From the NCBI RefSeq assembly GCF_025200715.1, contig NZ_CP104143.1, positions 1,426,001-1,490,000 of the forward strand: a DNA stretch of 64,000 nucleotides. Reading direction: 5' to 3'. Below are positions 25,999 through 35,997 of this stretch, in pieces. Made by a program: the position numbers and the translations under genes. The notes beneath the pieces are model-generated. The model worked only from the letters and a program-made list of their open reading frames with translations. It ran no database searches and was not told the DNA's origin. Numbering within the stretch: position 1 is the stretch's first letter; each line of letters opens with the position of its first letter. Source of the DNA: Rhizobium sullae (GTDB lineage: Bacteria; Pseudomonadota; Alphaproteobacteria; Rhizobiales; Rhizobiaceae).

Positions 25999-26769
25999 AT
26001 GAATAATCTGAATGGAAAGATCGCAATCGTCACCGGCGCCAGCGCCGGAATTGGTCGCGCCGCGGCCAAACTCTTTGCCGCTGAGGACGCGAAACTCGTC
26101 GTCACAGCGCGCCGCGAGGTGGAATTGAGATTGCTCGTCGAGGAGATCGAAGCTGACGGCGGAGAGGTTGTTGCCGTTGCGGGAGACATTCGCGACGAGG
26201 AACTGCATCGATCCCTGGTGGAGACGGCGACCCGGCGCTTCGGCGGGCTCGATATCGCCTTCAATAATGCAGGCGGCACGGGCGCATATGGTTGCCTGCC
26301 GGATATCTCGCTCGGCGATTGGCGCGATACCGTCGACCTCAACCTGACGAGCGGCTTCCTTGCCGCCAAGCACCAGGCGCCGGCGATGATCGCACGCGGG
26401 GGCGGGTCGATCATCTTCACCTCGACGTTCGTCGGCCATACGGCGGGCATGCCCGGCTTGGGCGCTTACGCGGCGAGCAAGGCAGGGCTAATGGGGCTCG
26501 TGCAGGTGCTGGCAGCGGAACTCGGACCGAAGAACATTCGCGTGAACGCGCTGCTTCCCGGTGGCGTCGATACGCAGGCCAATCCGATCAACTTCCCGGG
26601 TGCTGCGCCCGAAACGGTTGCCTTCATCAACGGGCTGCACGCGCTGAAACGCGTGGCGCAGCCGGAAGAGATCGCCAAGGTGGCGCTGTTCCTGGGTTCG
26701 GACATGGCGAGCTTCGTCACCGGTTCGACAATGCTCGCCGACGGCGGCGTTTCGATCAATCGGACATGA
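25999..26769 (+). CDS. Short-chain dehydrogenase/reductase (SDR)
   Basis: A 256-residue classical SDR. The cofactor motif is AIVTGASAGIGRAAA, with NNAGGTGAYG, the catalytic Ser region SIIFTSTFVGHTAG and the YAASKAG motif with catalytic Tyr and Lys. The Arg after the second strand (VTARRE) favours NADP(H). The C-terminus GSTMLADGGVSI is typical. Start ATG 25999 has TGGAGTCC upstream; another ATG four codons earlier is possible. Substrate unknown. Confidence 0.85.
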   Translation: MNNLNGKIAIVTGASAGIGRAAAKLFAAEDAKLVVTARREVELRLLVEEIEADGGEVVAVAGDIRDEELHRSLVETATRRFGGLDIAFNNAGGTGAYGCLPDISLGDWRDTVDLNLTSGFLAAKHQAPAMIARGGGSIIFTSTFVGHTAGMPGLGAYAASKAGLMGLVQVLAAELGPKNIRVNALLPGGVDTQANPINFPGAAPETVAFINGLHALKRVAQPEEIAKVALFLGSDMASFVTGSTMLADGGVSINRT

Positions 26770-26782
26770 TAAACGCGGGGCG

Positions 26783-27847
26783 TCACCCGCCGGTGACGCT
26801 CATATGCCTTGCGACGGCGGGGCGGTTGTGGGTGCGGTCGATGATGAAGTCGTGGCCCTTCGGCTTGCGGGTGATGGCTTCGTCGATCGCGGCGTAGACC
26901 AGGCCGTCGTCTTCCGTGGCGCGCAGTGCGGAGCGGAGGTCGGCGGCATCGTTCTGGCCGAGGCACATGTAGAGCGTGCCGGTGCAGGTCAGGCGGACGC
27001 GGTTGCAGCTTTCGCAGAAATTATGCGTCATCGGCGTGATGAAGCCGAGGCGGCCGCCGGTCTCGGTGACTGCGACATAGCGTGCCGGACCGCCGGTCTT
27101 ATAGTCGATATCGGTCAGCGTGAACTGACGTTCGAGATCGGCACGTAGCTCGGAGAGCGGCAGATACTGGTCTGTGCGATCCTCGTCGATCTCGCCCATC
27201 GGCATGGTTTCGATGACGGTGAGGTCCATGCCACGGCCATGCGCGAACCGCAGCATGTCCGGTATCTCGGCGGCGTTGAAATCCTTGAGCGCGACGGCGT
27301 TGAGCTTGATCTTCAGGCCGGCCTTCTGCGCCGCGTCGATGCCTTCCATGACCTTGGCGAAATCGCCCCAGCGGGTGATCTTGCGGAACTTGTCGGGATC
27401 GAGCGTATCGAGCGAGACGTTGATGCGGCGCACGCCGCAATCGTACAACTCCTCGGCATGGCGGGCGAGCTGTGAGCCGTTGGTCGTCAGCGTCAGCTCC
27501 TCAAGGCCGGAGCCGATCCGTTTCCCGAGCTCGCGGACGAGAAACATGATGTTCTTGCGCACCAGCGGCTCGCCGCCGGTCAGCCTGATCTTGCGCACTC
27601 CCTTGGCGATGAAGGCGGAACAGAGCCGGTTCAGCTCTTCCAACGTCAGAAGATCCTTTTTCGGCAGAAAGGTCATGTTTTCCGCCATGCAATAGGTGCA
27701 GCGGAAATCGCAGCGGTCGGTGACGGAGACGCGCAAATAGGTAACCGCCCGCCCAAAGGGGTCGATCATCGGGGCTGCGTCCGCCACCAGCGGCGATGCG
27801 CTTGCTATCGTTCCAACGTTGCTGTTCACCAATACCTCCGTCGTCAT
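26783..27847 (-). CDS. moaA: GTP 3',8-cyclase, molybdenum cofactor biosynthesis
   Basis: A 354-residue radical SAM enzyme that converts GTP to 3',8-cyclo-7,8-dihydro-GTP, the first step of molybdopterin synthesis. The radical SAM cluster motif is [12 protein letters not shown] near residue 50, followed by [11 protein letters not shown]. The C-terminal cluster cysteines are in [19 protein letters not shown]. The protein ends in GG, the C-terminal tail needed for activity in MoaA. It is separated by SDR and chemoreceptor-remnant genes from mobA/mobB, so it has its own promoter. Confidence 0.95.
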   Translation of the reverse strand: MTTEVLVNSNVGTIASASPLVADAAPMIDPFGRAVTYLRVSVTDRCDFRCTYCMAENMTFLPKKDLLTLEELNRLCSAFIAKGVRKIRLTGGEPLVRKNIMFLVRELGKRIGSGLEELTLTTNGSQLARHAEELYDCGVRRINVSLDTLDPDKFRKITRWGDFAKVMEGIDAAQKAGLKIKLNAVALKDFNAAEIPDMLRFAHGRGMDLTVIETMPMGEIDEDRTDQYLPLSELRADLERQFTLTDIDYKTGGPARYVAVTETGGRLGFITPMTHNFCESCNRVRLTCTGTLYMCLGQNDAADLRSALRATEDDGLVYAAIDEAITRKPKGHDFIIDRTHNRPAVARHMSVTGG

Positions 27848-27962
27848 GGTAATGTGGACAGATGTGGCTGCACCGTCAAGGGAAAGGGCGGGAACGCACG
27901 GTAAATTGAGCTTGCCTGGAAATGCCCGATTGCCTACTGCTCTTTGACAAACGGAGGAAGCG

Positions 27963-28337
27963 ATGAGTGATATCTGGCCGACTGAACTGCGCGTGTCGAA
28001 GGACCGGCAGCGTCTGACCGTGACCTTCAACGACGGCCGGAGCTTCGATCTTTCCGCAGAAATGCTGCGCGTGCTTTCGCCTTCGGCAGAAGTGCAGGGC
28101 CATGGGCCGGGGCAGAAGTTGACGGTTCCCGGCAAGCGTAATGTCGCAATCATCTCGATGATGCCAACTGGCAATTATGCGGTGCGCATCGGCTTCGACG
28201 ACATGCACGATACGGGCATCTACACCTGGACCTACCTGCGCGAACTCGGCGAGCGGGGGGAGGAGCTTTTTGCGGAATACGAGAAAGAACTCGGCGACAA
28301 GGGCATGAGCCGCGACGTCGCGGAAAAGCCGCGCTGA
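27963..28337 (+). CDS. DUF971 (gamma-butyrobetaine hydroxylase-like N-terminal domain) protein
   Basis: A 124-residue protein: [56 protein letters not shown] and [14 protein letters not shown] define the DUF971 domain, which also occurs at the N-terminus of butyrobetaine hydroxylase and near iron-sulfur carrier genes. Function of the stand-alone form is unknown. It is divergent from moaA and followed after 25 bases by ltrA. Confidence 0.82.
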   Translation: MSDIWPTELRVSKDRQRLTVTFNDGRSFDLSAEMLRVLSPSAEVQGHGPGQKLTVPGKRNVAIISMMPTGNYAVRIGFDDMHDTGIYTWTYLRELGERGEELFAEYEKELGDKGMSRDVAEKPR

Positions 28338-28362
28338 GCGATCAACAGCCAAGGGGGTATAG

Positions 28363-29553
28363 ATGGCGGGGACGACGGGCAGAAACTGGCTTCGTGCGAA
28401 GGGGAGCGCGGGCAGTAGCAAGGTCAGCTTTCTCGAACTGTTCTTCGATCTGGTTTTCGTCTTCTCCATTTCCCAGCTCTCGCATGCGCTCGCGGCGCAT
28501 TACACGCTGCTTGGAGCGGCCGAAGCCGCGCTGATGACCTTTGCCGTCTGGTGGGTCTGGATATTTACCGCTTGGGTGACGAACTGGCTCGACCCGGAGA
28601 AGATGCCGGTGCGCGGCATGCTCGTGGTTCTCATGCTGCTCGGGTTGGTGCTCTCGGCTTCGATTCCCGAGGCTTTCGGCGACAAGGGACTGCTTTTTGC
28701 CGCTGCCTACGTGCTGATGCAGGTCGGGCGGTCGCTCTTTACGCTTTACGCGATGAAGGATGCCGGCCGCTCGAACCATCTGAATTTCATGCGCATCACA
28801 ACATGGCTTGCGGTGTCCGGCGTGTTCTGGATGATCGGCGGCTTTCTGGAGCATGAGGCGCGGCTCGTCGCATGGGCGATCGCCCTCCTCATCGAATATG
28901 CGGGCCCGGCTTCCGGCTTCTTCGTGCCGGGGCTCGGCAAGTCGATGGCGGCCGACTGGGATGTCTCGGGCGCCCATATGGCGGAGCGCTGCGCGCTGTT
29001 CATCATCATCTGCCTCGGCGAAGCGATCCTCGTTTCCGGCCGCACCTTTTCGGAGCTGCCGTTTTCCGGTCTGACGACCGTCGTTTTCGTCACGGGCTTT
29101 GTTGGAACCGTCGCGATGTGGTGGCTCTATTTCCGGTTCGGGCATCAGCGGGCCGCGCACCGGATCGAACATGACGATACGCCGGGCAGCCTTGCGCGGC
29201 AGGCCTTCACCTATGCGCATATTCCGATTCTCGCCGGCATCATCGTGCATGCGGTGGCTGTCGAATTCATGTTCTCGCATCCGCATCAGACCGGCGATCT
29301 CGGCGTTATGGCCGCGATCCTCGGTGGCTCGGGACTCTTCCTTGCGGGCAATCTGTGGTTCAAGGGCGCGACGACCGGAACGCCGCCGCTTTCGCATATC
29401 GCCGGCCTCGTGATTCTGGTCCTGCTTGCGTTCCTAGCGCCTCTTGTCGAGGTCTATGTGATGGGCATCCTGGCGACACTGGCGCTGATCGTCGTTGCCA
29501 CCTGGGAATACAGGTCGCTTGCCGGGAAGACGGCCGGGCGCACGCTGCACTGA
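28363..29553 (+). CDS. Low-temperature requirement protein A (LtrA) family membrane protein
   Basis: A 396-residue membrane protein with about ten to twelve helices. The N-terminal signature is KVSFLELFFDLVFVFSISQL; WWVWIFTAWVTNWLD and ERCALFIIICLGEAILVSG are also typical of LtrA (PF06772). Physiological role is unknown beyond the original cold-growth phenotype of the founding Listeria gene. It ends three bases from the stop of the convergent MarR gene. Confidence 0.85.
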   Translation: MAGTTGRNWLRAKGSAGSSKVSFLELFFDLVFVFSISQLSHALAAHYTLLGAAEAALMTFAVWWVWIFTAWVTNWLDPEKMPVRGMLVVLMLLGLVLSASIPEAFGDKGLLFAAAYVLMQVGRSLFTLYAMKDAGRSNHLNFMRITTWLAVSGVFWMIGGFLEHEARLVAWAIALLIEYAGPASGFFVPGLGKSMAADWDVSGAHMAERCALFIIICLGEAILVSGRTFSELPFSGLTTVVFVTGFVGTVAMWWLYFRFGHQRAAHRIEHDDTPGSLARQAFTYAHIPILAGIIVHAVAVEFMFSHPHQTGDLGVMAAILGGSGLFLAGNLWFKGATTGTPPLSHIAGLVILVLLAFLAPLVEVYVMGILATLALIVVATWEYRSLAGKTAGRTLH

Positions 29554-29555
29554 GA

Positions 29556-30023
29556 TCAATCCTCGTCGTGCAGATCCTGCTGCAGCACACCGATGATGCG
29601 TTCCATCGCGTTTGCCATGGCCATGCACTGTTCGATCGGTTCGGGGGAAAGCACCCGCTCGATCAGGTCGGTCTGGATGACCATAGCGCGTTCTGTGACG
29701 CTACGGCCTTCGGGTGTCAGGTAGAGACGCAGCACGCGCTTGTCCTTGTCGTCGCCGCGGCGCTCGATCAGGCCGCGTTTTTCCATCTGCGGCAGCAGCA
29801 TGCTCATGTTCGATCGACCGACGAGGAGCTTGCGGGCGAGTTCCTGCTGCGAGATTCCTTCGAAACGGTAGAGATTGATCATGATGTCGAGATGCGGGGT
29901 CTTGATGTCGAGTTCTGCCAGCGAGCGGCCGAGGGACTGCTGCATCAGCTGGCAGGCACGGGCGACGGCGACCCAGCTTCGAAAACGCGGATGATCCCAG
30001 GGAAGGGATTGATTTTTGTTCAT
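29556..30023 (-). CDS. MarR-family transcriptional regulator
   Basis: A 155-residue winged-helix repressor. The DNA-binding region is GISQQELARKLLVGRSNMSM followed by LPQMEKRGLIERRGDDKDKR and a wing with VLRLYLTPEGR. It is divergent from an alpha/beta hydrolase gene, and a 16-base palindrome lies between the two start codons at 30037-30052, so it probably represses the hydrolase and itself. The effector is unknown. Confidence 0.87.
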   Translation of the reverse strand: MNKNQSLPWDHPRFRSWVAVARACQLMQQSLGRSLAELDIKTPHLDIMINLYRFEGISQQELARKLLVGRSNMSMLLPQMEKRGLIERRGDDKDKRVLRLYLTPEGRSVTERAMVIQTDLIERVLSPEPIEQCMAMANAMERIIGVLQQDLHDED

Positions 30024-30036
30024 CGTTGTACTTTAT

Positions 30037-30052
30037 TGTTCAGTGTTGAACA
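30037..30052. promoter_or_regulatory. Palindromic operator candidate for the divergent MarR regulator
   Basis: TGTTCA-GTGT-TGAACA is a perfect six-base inverted repeat with a four-base spacer. It lies in the 45-base gap between the marR and hydrolase start codons, where a bound repressor would block both promoters. The assignment to this regulator is inferred from position and symmetry. Confidence 0.6.
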
Positions 30053-30068
30053 TTATTGGATTCCCACT

Positions 30069-31022
30069 ATGCCAAACTTTGCACTGAAGGTCACCCGCCT
30101 CGGATTTTCGCTGCTGCAGTCGGTTTCGCCGCGTCTTGCGGGCAAGGCGGCATTCCGGCTGTTCTGCCTGACGCCGTCCGCGAAGCCAAAAGGTGCAAAG
30201 GCAAGGGCGGCACATTCGGCTGGCCGGGCTTTCCTGCAATCGGCGGAACGGATCGAGCTTCGCCTCGCGGGAGGGCGGCGGGCGCATGCCTACCGGATCA
30301 ACGGCGGCGCCGTCGGAAGGCGCCAGCGTTACCTTGTGACGCATGGCTGGGGATCGAGCATGGAATACATGATTGATCTGATCGCCGCGCTCGCCGCAAG
30401 CGGCGCCGAGGTGATCGGCGTCGATTTTCCGGGCCACGGACGGGCAGGCGGACGCTTCCTGCATATGGGGCTTGCCGTCAAGACGATTGCCGCAGCCGAG
30501 GCGCGGTTTGGGGCCTTCGACGCGGCTGTCGGCCATTCCTTCGGCGGCGCGGCGCTGATGGTCGCGGCAGCCGGCATGCTCCCTGAGGTCGACGCATTTT
30601 CGGCCGGAAAGATCGTCACGATCGGCTCGCCGAGCGAGATGAAATGGCTGTTTACCGGCTTCGGCAGAATGGTCGGGCTCGGGAGGACAGCACAGGCGGC
30701 GCTCGAGGATAAGGTGTATCGGCTGACAGGCCGGAAACTGGAGGATTTCGACGCCGGGAAGGCGGCTGCAACAATGGCGCGGCCGATGCTGGTGATCCAC
30801 GCCGAAGACGACAAGGAAGTCAGCGCCAACCACGCGCGGCGCTACGCCGCCTCGGGCGGGAGCGTGCGGCTCTTCTGGGCCAATGGCTTTGGCCACCGGC
30901 GGATTGTCAGCGCTGAACCGGTGCTTTCGGAGGTCCAGCGTTTCCTTGCGGACGATTCCATCAAAAAAGATGCTGAGATCATTCCGCTTTTTGAGCTTCC
31001 GGGGAAGCGGGCGTCATTGTAG
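30069..31022 (+). CDS. Alpha/beta hydrolase
   Basis: A 317-residue protein starting at ATG 30069. The oxyanion region is YLVTHGWGSSMEYM, the nucleophile elbow is VGHSFGGAAL (Ser about 159), the acid is probably in MLVIHAEDDKEV and the His in NGFGHRRIV. No membrane helix or signal is obvious. It may be an esterase or lipase-like enzyme controlled by the divergent MarR protein; substrate unknown. Confidence 0.82.
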   Translation: MPNFALKVTRLGFSLLQSVSPRLAGKAAFRLFCLTPSAKPKGAKARAAHSAGRAFLQSAERIELRLAGGRRAHAYRINGGAVGRRQRYLVTHGWGSSMEYMIDLIAALAASGAEVIGVDFPGHGRAGGRFLHMGLAVKTIAAAEARFGAFDAAVGHSFGGAALMVAAAGMLPEVDAFSAGKIVTIGSPSEMKWLFTGFGRMVGLGRTAQAALEDKVYRLTGRKLEDFDAGKAAATMARPMLVIHAEDDKEVSANHARRYAASGGSVRLFWANGFGHRRIVSAEPVLSEVQRFLADDSIKKDAEIIPLFELPGKRASL

Positions 31023-31073
31023 CGTCATCTTGGGCGGCTAGTGGCCGGTCGTTGACAAGGCGGCAGGACGATC

Positions 31074-31685
31074 ATGAAAATCATCGGGACGGTTGAGGAA
31101 CTCGACGAGATCTATGCGGGAGGCCTGACGCAGGCGTCCATTGCCAAGGTGACCAAGGTGCTGACGCCTATCTACCGCCAGATGATCGAAGCCTCGCCCT
31201 TCATGGCGCTGGCGACTGTCGGGCCGGAAGGGCTCGACTGCTCGCCGCGCGGCGACATTGGCGGCGTGGTGCGGGTGATCGACGAAAAGACGCTGCATCT
31301 GCCCGACTGGCGCGGCAACAATCGCGTCGATTCGCTTATGAACATCGTGCGCGATCCGCGTCTTGCCCTGATGTTTCTGGTGCCGGGTTCGAACACGACG
31401 ATGCGCATCAACGGCCGCGGCGTTGTGTCGAACGATGAGGCGCTGCTCGAAAGCTTCGAGATGGACGGCAAGCATCCACGCACCGTGGTGGTGATCACCA
31501 TCGACGAGGTTTATTTCCAGTGCGCCCGGGCCCTGATGCGCGCGCAGCTTTGGAAACCGGAGAATTTCGTCGGTCCGGCGGCGCTGCCGACGCCCGGGCT
31601 CATGCTCAAGGCGGCGACCGAGGATTTCGATCACGAGACCTACGACCGGGAATGGGCTGGACGTGCGGCAAAGACGATGTGGTGA
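31074..31685 (+). CDS. Pyridoxamine 5'-phosphate oxidase-family flavoprotein
   Basis: A 203-residue split-barrel protein. MALATVGPEGLDCSPRGDIG, LPDWRGNNRVDSLMNIVRDP, LMFLVPGSNTTMRINGRG and VYFQCARALMRAQLW are typical of the MSMEG_1061-type PPOX family. These usually bind FMN or F420 and reduce small molecules; the enzyme is not the vitamin B6 PdxH. It stands alone, 51 bases after the hydrolase gene. Confidence 0.8.
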   Translation: MKIIGTVEELDEIYAGGLTQASIAKVTKVLTPIYRQMIEASPFMALATVGPEGLDCSPRGDIGGVVRVIDEKTLHLPDWRGNNRVDSLMNIVRDPRLALMFLVPGSNTTMRINGRGVVSNDEALLESFEMDGKHPRTVVVITIDEVYFQCARALMRAQLWKPENFVGPAALPTPGLMLKAATEDFDHETYDREWAGRAAKTMW

Positions 31686-31709
31686 GGCTGCGTCACCGAA
31701 TGGCGACGC

Positions 31710-32777
31710 TTACGACTTGTAGATCAGCCAGCTCTTGGTGAAGTCTTTCTGCATACCATCCTGATAGAGGATGCAGCAGTTGCGCCCGGCATTCTTCGCG
31801 CCGTAAAGGGCGACGTCGCTCTTGTAGTAAAGCTCGCCCGGATCGTCGGCGTTCGATGCCATGCAGACACCCATGGAGACAGTCACGGGGCCGTAGTTCA
31901 CGCGGGTGCGCGAATTCTTGAATGGGGTCGCCTCGAGCGTGCGGCGGATTCGCTCCGCCATGCTCATGACTTCCTCCGGCGTATTGCCGTCGACGATCAG
32001 CGCGAATTCCTCACCGCCGGTTCGGGCGACGAAGATATCGCGGCGGACATTGGCGCGGATAACGGAGGCGACGGTCGCGAGGATCTTGTCACCGACCGGA
32101 TGACCGTAGGTGTCGTTGATCTTCTTGAAATTGTCGATGTCGGCAAGCACCAGTGCGGTGATGGGCTTCAGTGCCGGATTGTCGAAGACGGCGGCAAGGC
32201 GATCGTCGAAGGCGCGGCGGTTGGAAAGGCGCGTCAGCGAGTCGGTATTGGCGATGCGCTTGTATTCATCGAGCTCCTTACGGACCCGGTCCATCTCCTG
32301 CGAGCGCTGGGCGACGTTCTCGACGGTCCTTTCGCCATGCGCCATCGTATCGCCAGTCGCCTCGGTCAGAAGTGTGATGGCGTTTTCGATGAGTTCGACG
32401 CTGGCCGCGCTCTTGGAATTGATGCGCTTGCAGGTTTCGCCAAGCAGCTTGTTGTAGCTTTCGAGCGAGGTCTGCTCCTGGCGCAGCACGCGCAGGAGCC
32501 CTTCGAGCTCGGCGGCGAGGCGCGTGTGGGCATCGTCAAAAACGCGGGCGGGCGAATGGGTGAAGTGCTGCGCGCCGAGCGCGTCGAGTTCTTCCTGGGT
32601 CGCCTGGTTGCCAAGCGCGGCGAGATCGCGCGTCAGGGCGGGGTTGGAGCCGATATAAGCCTCATAGAAGAGCTCGTAGTTGCGCGGGATTGGCGCGACC
32701 CCCATCGAGCGCATGGCATAGGTGATCTGACCTGCCACGTCGGGAATCTGCGCCTTTGGCGCTGCAGCCGCAGTCAT
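31710..32777 (-). CDS. GGDEF-domain diguanylate cyclase
   Basis: A 355-residue cytoplasmic protein. The N-terminal 165 residues are helical without membrane segments, and the C-terminal domain has NTDSLTRLSNRRAFDDRL, DIDNFKKINDTYGHPVGDKI and the active-site RTGGEEFAL, intact for c-di-GMP synthesis. No RxxD inhibitory site precedes the GGEEF. Start ATG 32777 has GAGGAG eight bases upstream; a GTG three codons earlier is too close to it. It is a single gene, with a stop close to that of the convergent PPOX gene. The sensed signal is unknown. Confidence 0.87.
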   Translation of the reverse strand: MTAAAAPKAQIPDVAGQITYAMRSMGVAPIPRNYELFYEAYIGSNPALTRDLAALGNQATQEELDALGAQHFTHSPARVFDDAHTRLAAELEGLLRVLRQEQTSLESYNKLLGETCKRINSKSAASVELIENAITLLTEATGDTMAHGERTVENVAQRSQEMDRVRKELDEYKRIANTDSLTRLSNRRAFDDRLAAVFDNPALKPITALVLADIDNFKKINDTYGHPVGDKILATVASVIRANVRRDIFVARTGGEEFALIVDGNTPEEVMSMAERIRRTLEATPFKNSRTRVNYGPVTVSMGVCMASNADDPGELYYKSDVALYGAKNAGRNCCILYQDGMQKDFTKSWLIYKS

Positions 32778-33174
32778 TCGGATCACTCCTCAATGAGATT
32801 TCGAAGCACTCATCTATTGATTAGCTTAAATTCGTTGGGAAAGGATTAAAGCGATATATACTAAAGATTAGATGTGAATATTGTGATTGTATGGCAAGGA
32901 AATACTAGAGAGTTGAAAATCAACACGAATCTGAATCTCCTTCACAATTTACGCATTTTGCCGCTGAAGACACCCACAAATTTTGCGGGAAGTTATGACG
33001 AATGTTCACTCTTCGTGTCTTCGATTTGTTGACACTCGGCGTCGAAAGCGTCTCTTTTGTAAACGATGCGCCGTTTCAGGTTCTTTCTGAAGCGCCGCAG
33101 GGCAAGATCCCTCGCCCCGTTTACTGGGAAAGGGTTAGGGTGAGGGGCATTCCAGCACGAGTCCGCCAAGCCGC
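32778..33174. other. AT-rich intergenic region with a degenerate repeat at its right end
   Basis: The left 230 bases, just upstream of the cyclase start, are AT-rich and probably hold its promoter. At 33111-33149 the sequence CCCTCGCCCCGTTTACTGGG, followed by GGGTTAGGGTGAGGGGC, forms an imperfect hairpin of the kind common between rhizobial genes. It lies just past the stop of the class I fumarase and may end its transcript. No other feature is seen. Confidence 0.5.
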
Positions 33175-34782
33175 TCAGCCGAGATTGAGTTCCTGGAAGA
33201 AGTCGTTGCCCTTGTCGTCGATGACGATGAAAGCCGGGAAATCCACGACCTCGATCTTCCAGACGGCTTCCATGCCGAGTTCCGGATATTCCAGGACGTC
33301 GACTTGTCTGATGCAATCCTGCGCCAAGCGGGCGGCCGGACCGCCGATCGAGCCGAGATAGAAGCCGCCATGCGCCTTGCAGGCTTCGCGCACGACGCGG
33401 GAACGATTGCCCTTGGCAAGCATCACCATCGAGCCGCCGAAGGACTGGAACTGGTCGACATAACTGTCCATGCGCCCGGCGGTTGTCGGGCCGAAGGAGC
33501 CCGACGCGTAGCCGGCGGGCGTCTTTGCCGGGCCGGCATAGTAGACCGGGTGATTTTTCATGTAGTCCGGCATGCCTTCGCCTTTTTCCAGGCGTTCGCG
33601 GATTTTGGCATGGGCGAGGTCGCGGGCGACGACGATCGTTCCCGTCAGCGACAGGCGGGTCTTCACCGGATGCTTGCCGAGTTCGGCGAGGATATTTGCC
33701 ATCGGCTGGTTGAGGTCGATGCGGACCATCGATTCCGACAGCTTCGTCTCATCGATCTCCGGCATGTACCTGGACGGATCGGTTTCCAGCTGTTCGACGA
33801 AAATGCCGTCGCGGGTGATCCTGCCCCTGGCCTGACGGTCGGCGGAACAGGAGACGCCGAGGCCGATCGGCAGCGATGCGCCATGGCGGGGCAGGCGGAT
33901 GACGCGCACGTCATGACAGAAATACTTGCCGCCGAACTGGGCGCCGACGCCCATCTGCTGCGTCAGCTTGTGGATTTCTTTTTCCATCTCGATATCGCGG
34001 AAGGCGTGGCCGCTTTCGGAGCCTTCGGCCGGCAGGCCGTCAAGGTAGCGCGTCGAGGCGAGCTTGACGGTCTTGAGGTTCATCTCGGCCGAGGTGCCGC
34101 CGATGACAATCGCCAGATGATAGGGGGGACAGGCTGCCGTCCCCAGCGTCAGGATCTTCTCCTTGAGGAAGTCGATCATCCGGTCATGCGTCAGAAGCGA
34201 GGGCGTTCCCTGATAGAGGAAGGTCTTGTTGGCGGAGCCACCGCCCTTCGCGACGAAGAGGAAGTCATAGGAATCGGTGCCTTCCTCGTAGATGTCGATC
34301 TGGGCGGGCAGGTTGTTTTTGGTGTTCTTCTCCTCAAACATGTTGAGAGGCGCGAGCTGTGAATAGCGCAGGTTCTTCTTCTCGTAAGCGTCCATCACGC
34401 CCTTTGCGAGTGCTGCGTAATCGCCGCCTTCGGTCCACACCCGGCGGCCTTTCTTGCCCATGATGATCGCCGTGCCGGTGTCCTGGCACATGGGAAGGAT
34501 GCCGCCGGCAGCGATATTGGCGTTTTTCAGGAGGTCGTAGGCGACAAAACGGTCGTTGTCGGTTGCTTCCGGATCATCGAGGATCGCGGCGAGCTGCTTC
34601 AGATGACCGGGCCGCAGCAGGTGGTTGATATCGGCAAAGGCGGTTTCGGCGAGCAAGCGCATGCCTTCGGGCTCGACGGTCAATATCTCCTGACCCTTGA
34701 AGCTGTCGACAGAGACATGGTCGCTGCTGATCTTGCGGTAGGGGGTGGTGTCCTTGCCGAGCGGGAAGAGATCGTCAGCCAT
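33175..34782 (-). CDS. fumA: Class I (iron-sulfur) fumarate hydratase
   Basis: A 535-residue enzyme of the oxygen-sensitive [4Fe-4S] family that interconverts fumarate and malate. N-terminal domain: [18 protein letters not shown] (cluster Cys), [20 protein letters not shown] (cluster Cys), [30 protein letters not shown] (third Cys). C-terminal domain: [20 protein letters not shown] and [16 protein letters not shown]. Length matches full-size FumA/FumB rather than the two-subunit type. It is a single gene; a class II fumarase lies 1.8 kb away across the porin. Confidence 0.93.
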   Translation of the reverse strand: MADDLFPLGKDTTPYRKISSDHVSVDSFKGQEILTVEPEGMRLLAETAFADINHLLRPGHLKQLAAILDDPEATDNDRFVAYDLLKNANIAAGGILPMCQDTGTAIIMGKKGRRVWTEGGDYAALAKGVMDAYEKKNLRYSQLAPLNMFEEKNTKNNLPAQIDIYEEGTDSYDFLFVAKGGGSANKTFLYQGTPSLLTHDRMIDFLKEKILTLGTAACPPYHLAIVIGGTSAEMNLKTVKLASTRYLDGLPAEGSESGHAFRDIEMEKEIHKLTQQMGVGAQFGGKYFCHDVRVIRLPRHGASLPIGLGVSCSADRQARGRITRDGIFVEQLETDPSRYMPEIDETKLSESMVRIDLNQPMANILAELGKHPVKTRLSLTGTIVVARDLAHAKIRERLEKGEGMPDYMKNHPVYYAGPAKTPAGYASGSFGPTTAGRMDSYVDQFQSFGGSMVMLAKGNRSRVVREACKAHGGFYLGSIGGPAARLAQDCIRQVDVLEYPELGMEAVWKIEVVDFPAFIVIDDKGNDFFQELNLG

Positions 34783-34888
34783 CGAAGTGACCTTTCTTGA
34801 GAATTGGGCGGCGCGCAGTTTGGAACCGATCTAAATCCGGCGAGCGGCAAATGCAATCGGCAGCGATCATGAGGCCGCGCCTGCGCGA

Positions 34889-34920
34889 CAAAAAGCCCGC
34901 CCGGCATGACCGGACGGGCC
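34889..34920 (-). terminator. Rho-independent terminator of the porin gene
   Basis: On the minus strand GCCCGTCCGG and CCGGGCGGGC pair around a short loop and are followed by TTTTT. It lies about 25 bases past the porin stop. Strong stem and U-run. Confidence 0.85.
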
Positions 34921-34944
34921 TCGATCCGATTAGGTCAGAAGCGA

Positions 34945-35997
34945 TTAGAACGAACGCTGCAGGCGGAAGAAGCCCTTTACGCCGTCTTCATCTTCATCGC
35001 CGTTATCGTGGTCCTGGCTGATGTAGTTGACGGTCAGCTTCGTCGACAGGTTCTCGACGATCTTGTAGTCGAGCGTGACGCCAGCACGCCATTCGTTACC
35101 ACCATCGAAGTCGCCATCTGCGTTGACATCAATGCTGTCCGTGTACTGGACAGCAGGTGTGATGGTGAACTTGTCGGTCGCCTTGACAGCATACTGAGCA
35201 GCGATGGCCCACTCGCCGTTCTTGTAGTAGTTGTTTGGCTTGTCGGCATAAAGACCTGCGAGGCCGAAAGTGCCCGGACCGATATCAGCGTACACGACGG
35301 CGCGGAGAGCGACTGCTTCCGCATCGACATCGTACGCAGCGAGAAGCTCTGCCTTGATGGCGCCGAACTTGCCACCGATAGCACCGTCGATACCGATGTT
35401 GTTGCCACCGTGTTCGATGAAGCTCGTCAGTTCTTCGACAGCGAGACCAGCATAGAAGTCGCCGGAGTCGTACTGGTAACGGATGGAGTTGAAGTTGGTG
35501 TTGTTGTTGATGGATTCAGTTTCACCGGAGAAGTCGGCATCCCACCAGTTGACGAACTTACCGACGCGGAAGCCCGCGATGTCAATGTAAGCTTGATCGA
35601 TGACCGTGGAATTCTGGACGCTATCGCTAAGATTAGCAGGGCCGTTCGGACGGAAGTTCGCCTGATAGACGATAACGCCGGTGAGCGGACCATATTCGGT
35701 GTCGCTCTTGGCCGTAAAGGCTACCTGACCGCGGGTACGAGCGGACCAGTCTTCACCACCGTAAGTCTGGTCAGCAATATCGCCAGCAGACCAGTCAACC
35801 TGGAAGCGGATGTAACCCTGGATCTTGAGGCAGGTTTCCGTGCCCGGGATGTAGAAGTAGCCGGTGCCGTAAGCGTCGCAGACGCGAACGTATTCAACCG
35901 GCTCCGGCTCGGCAGCGACGATGGCGTCGGCAGCCTGGGCGCCGGAAACTGCTGCGAGAGCAGCAGCGGAGCCAAGAAGAAGGCTCTTGATGTTCAT
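34945..35997 (-). CDS. RopA-type outer-membrane porin (Porin_2 family)
   Basis: A 350-residue protein. Residues 1-22 are a signal peptide (SLLLGSAAALAAVSGAQA). The mature protein begins ADAIVAAEPEPVEYVRVCDA, with the cysteine pair YVRVCDAYG and ETCLKIQGYIRFQVDW typical of rhizobial Porin_2, and ends in a terminal Phe (FFRLQRSF), the signal for outer-membrane insertion. ATG 35997 has GGAGG upstream. Codon use is strongly biased toward a few codons (for example AAC, GAA, GAC and TTC), as expected for a very abundant protein. It forms a beta-barrel channel for small solutes. Confidence 0.92.
   Translation of the reverse strand: MNIKSLLLGSAAALAAVSGAQAADAIVAAEPEPVEYVRVCDAYGTGYFYIPGTETCLKIQGYIRFQVDWSAGDIADQTYGGEDWSARTRGQVAFTAKSDTEYGPLTGVIVYQANFRPNGPANLSDSVQNSTVIDQAYIDIAGFRVGKFVNWWDADFSGETESINNNTNFNSIRYQYDSGDFYAGLAVEELTSFIEHGGNNIGIDGAIGGKFGAIKAELLAAYDVDAEAVALRAVVYADIGPGTFGLAGLYADKPNNYYKNGEWAIAAQYAVKATDKFTITPAVQYTDSIDVNADGDFDGGNEWRAGVTLDYKIVENLSTKLTVNYISQDHDNGDEDEDGVKGFFRLQRSF

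Noticed and set aside
30023..31685. Hydrolase plus PPOX-fold protein as a detoxification system with MarR
   Set aside because: The PPOX-fold gene is separated by 51 bases from the hydrolase gene with no overlap, and the operator lies only upstream of the hydrolase; a common function cannot be claimed.
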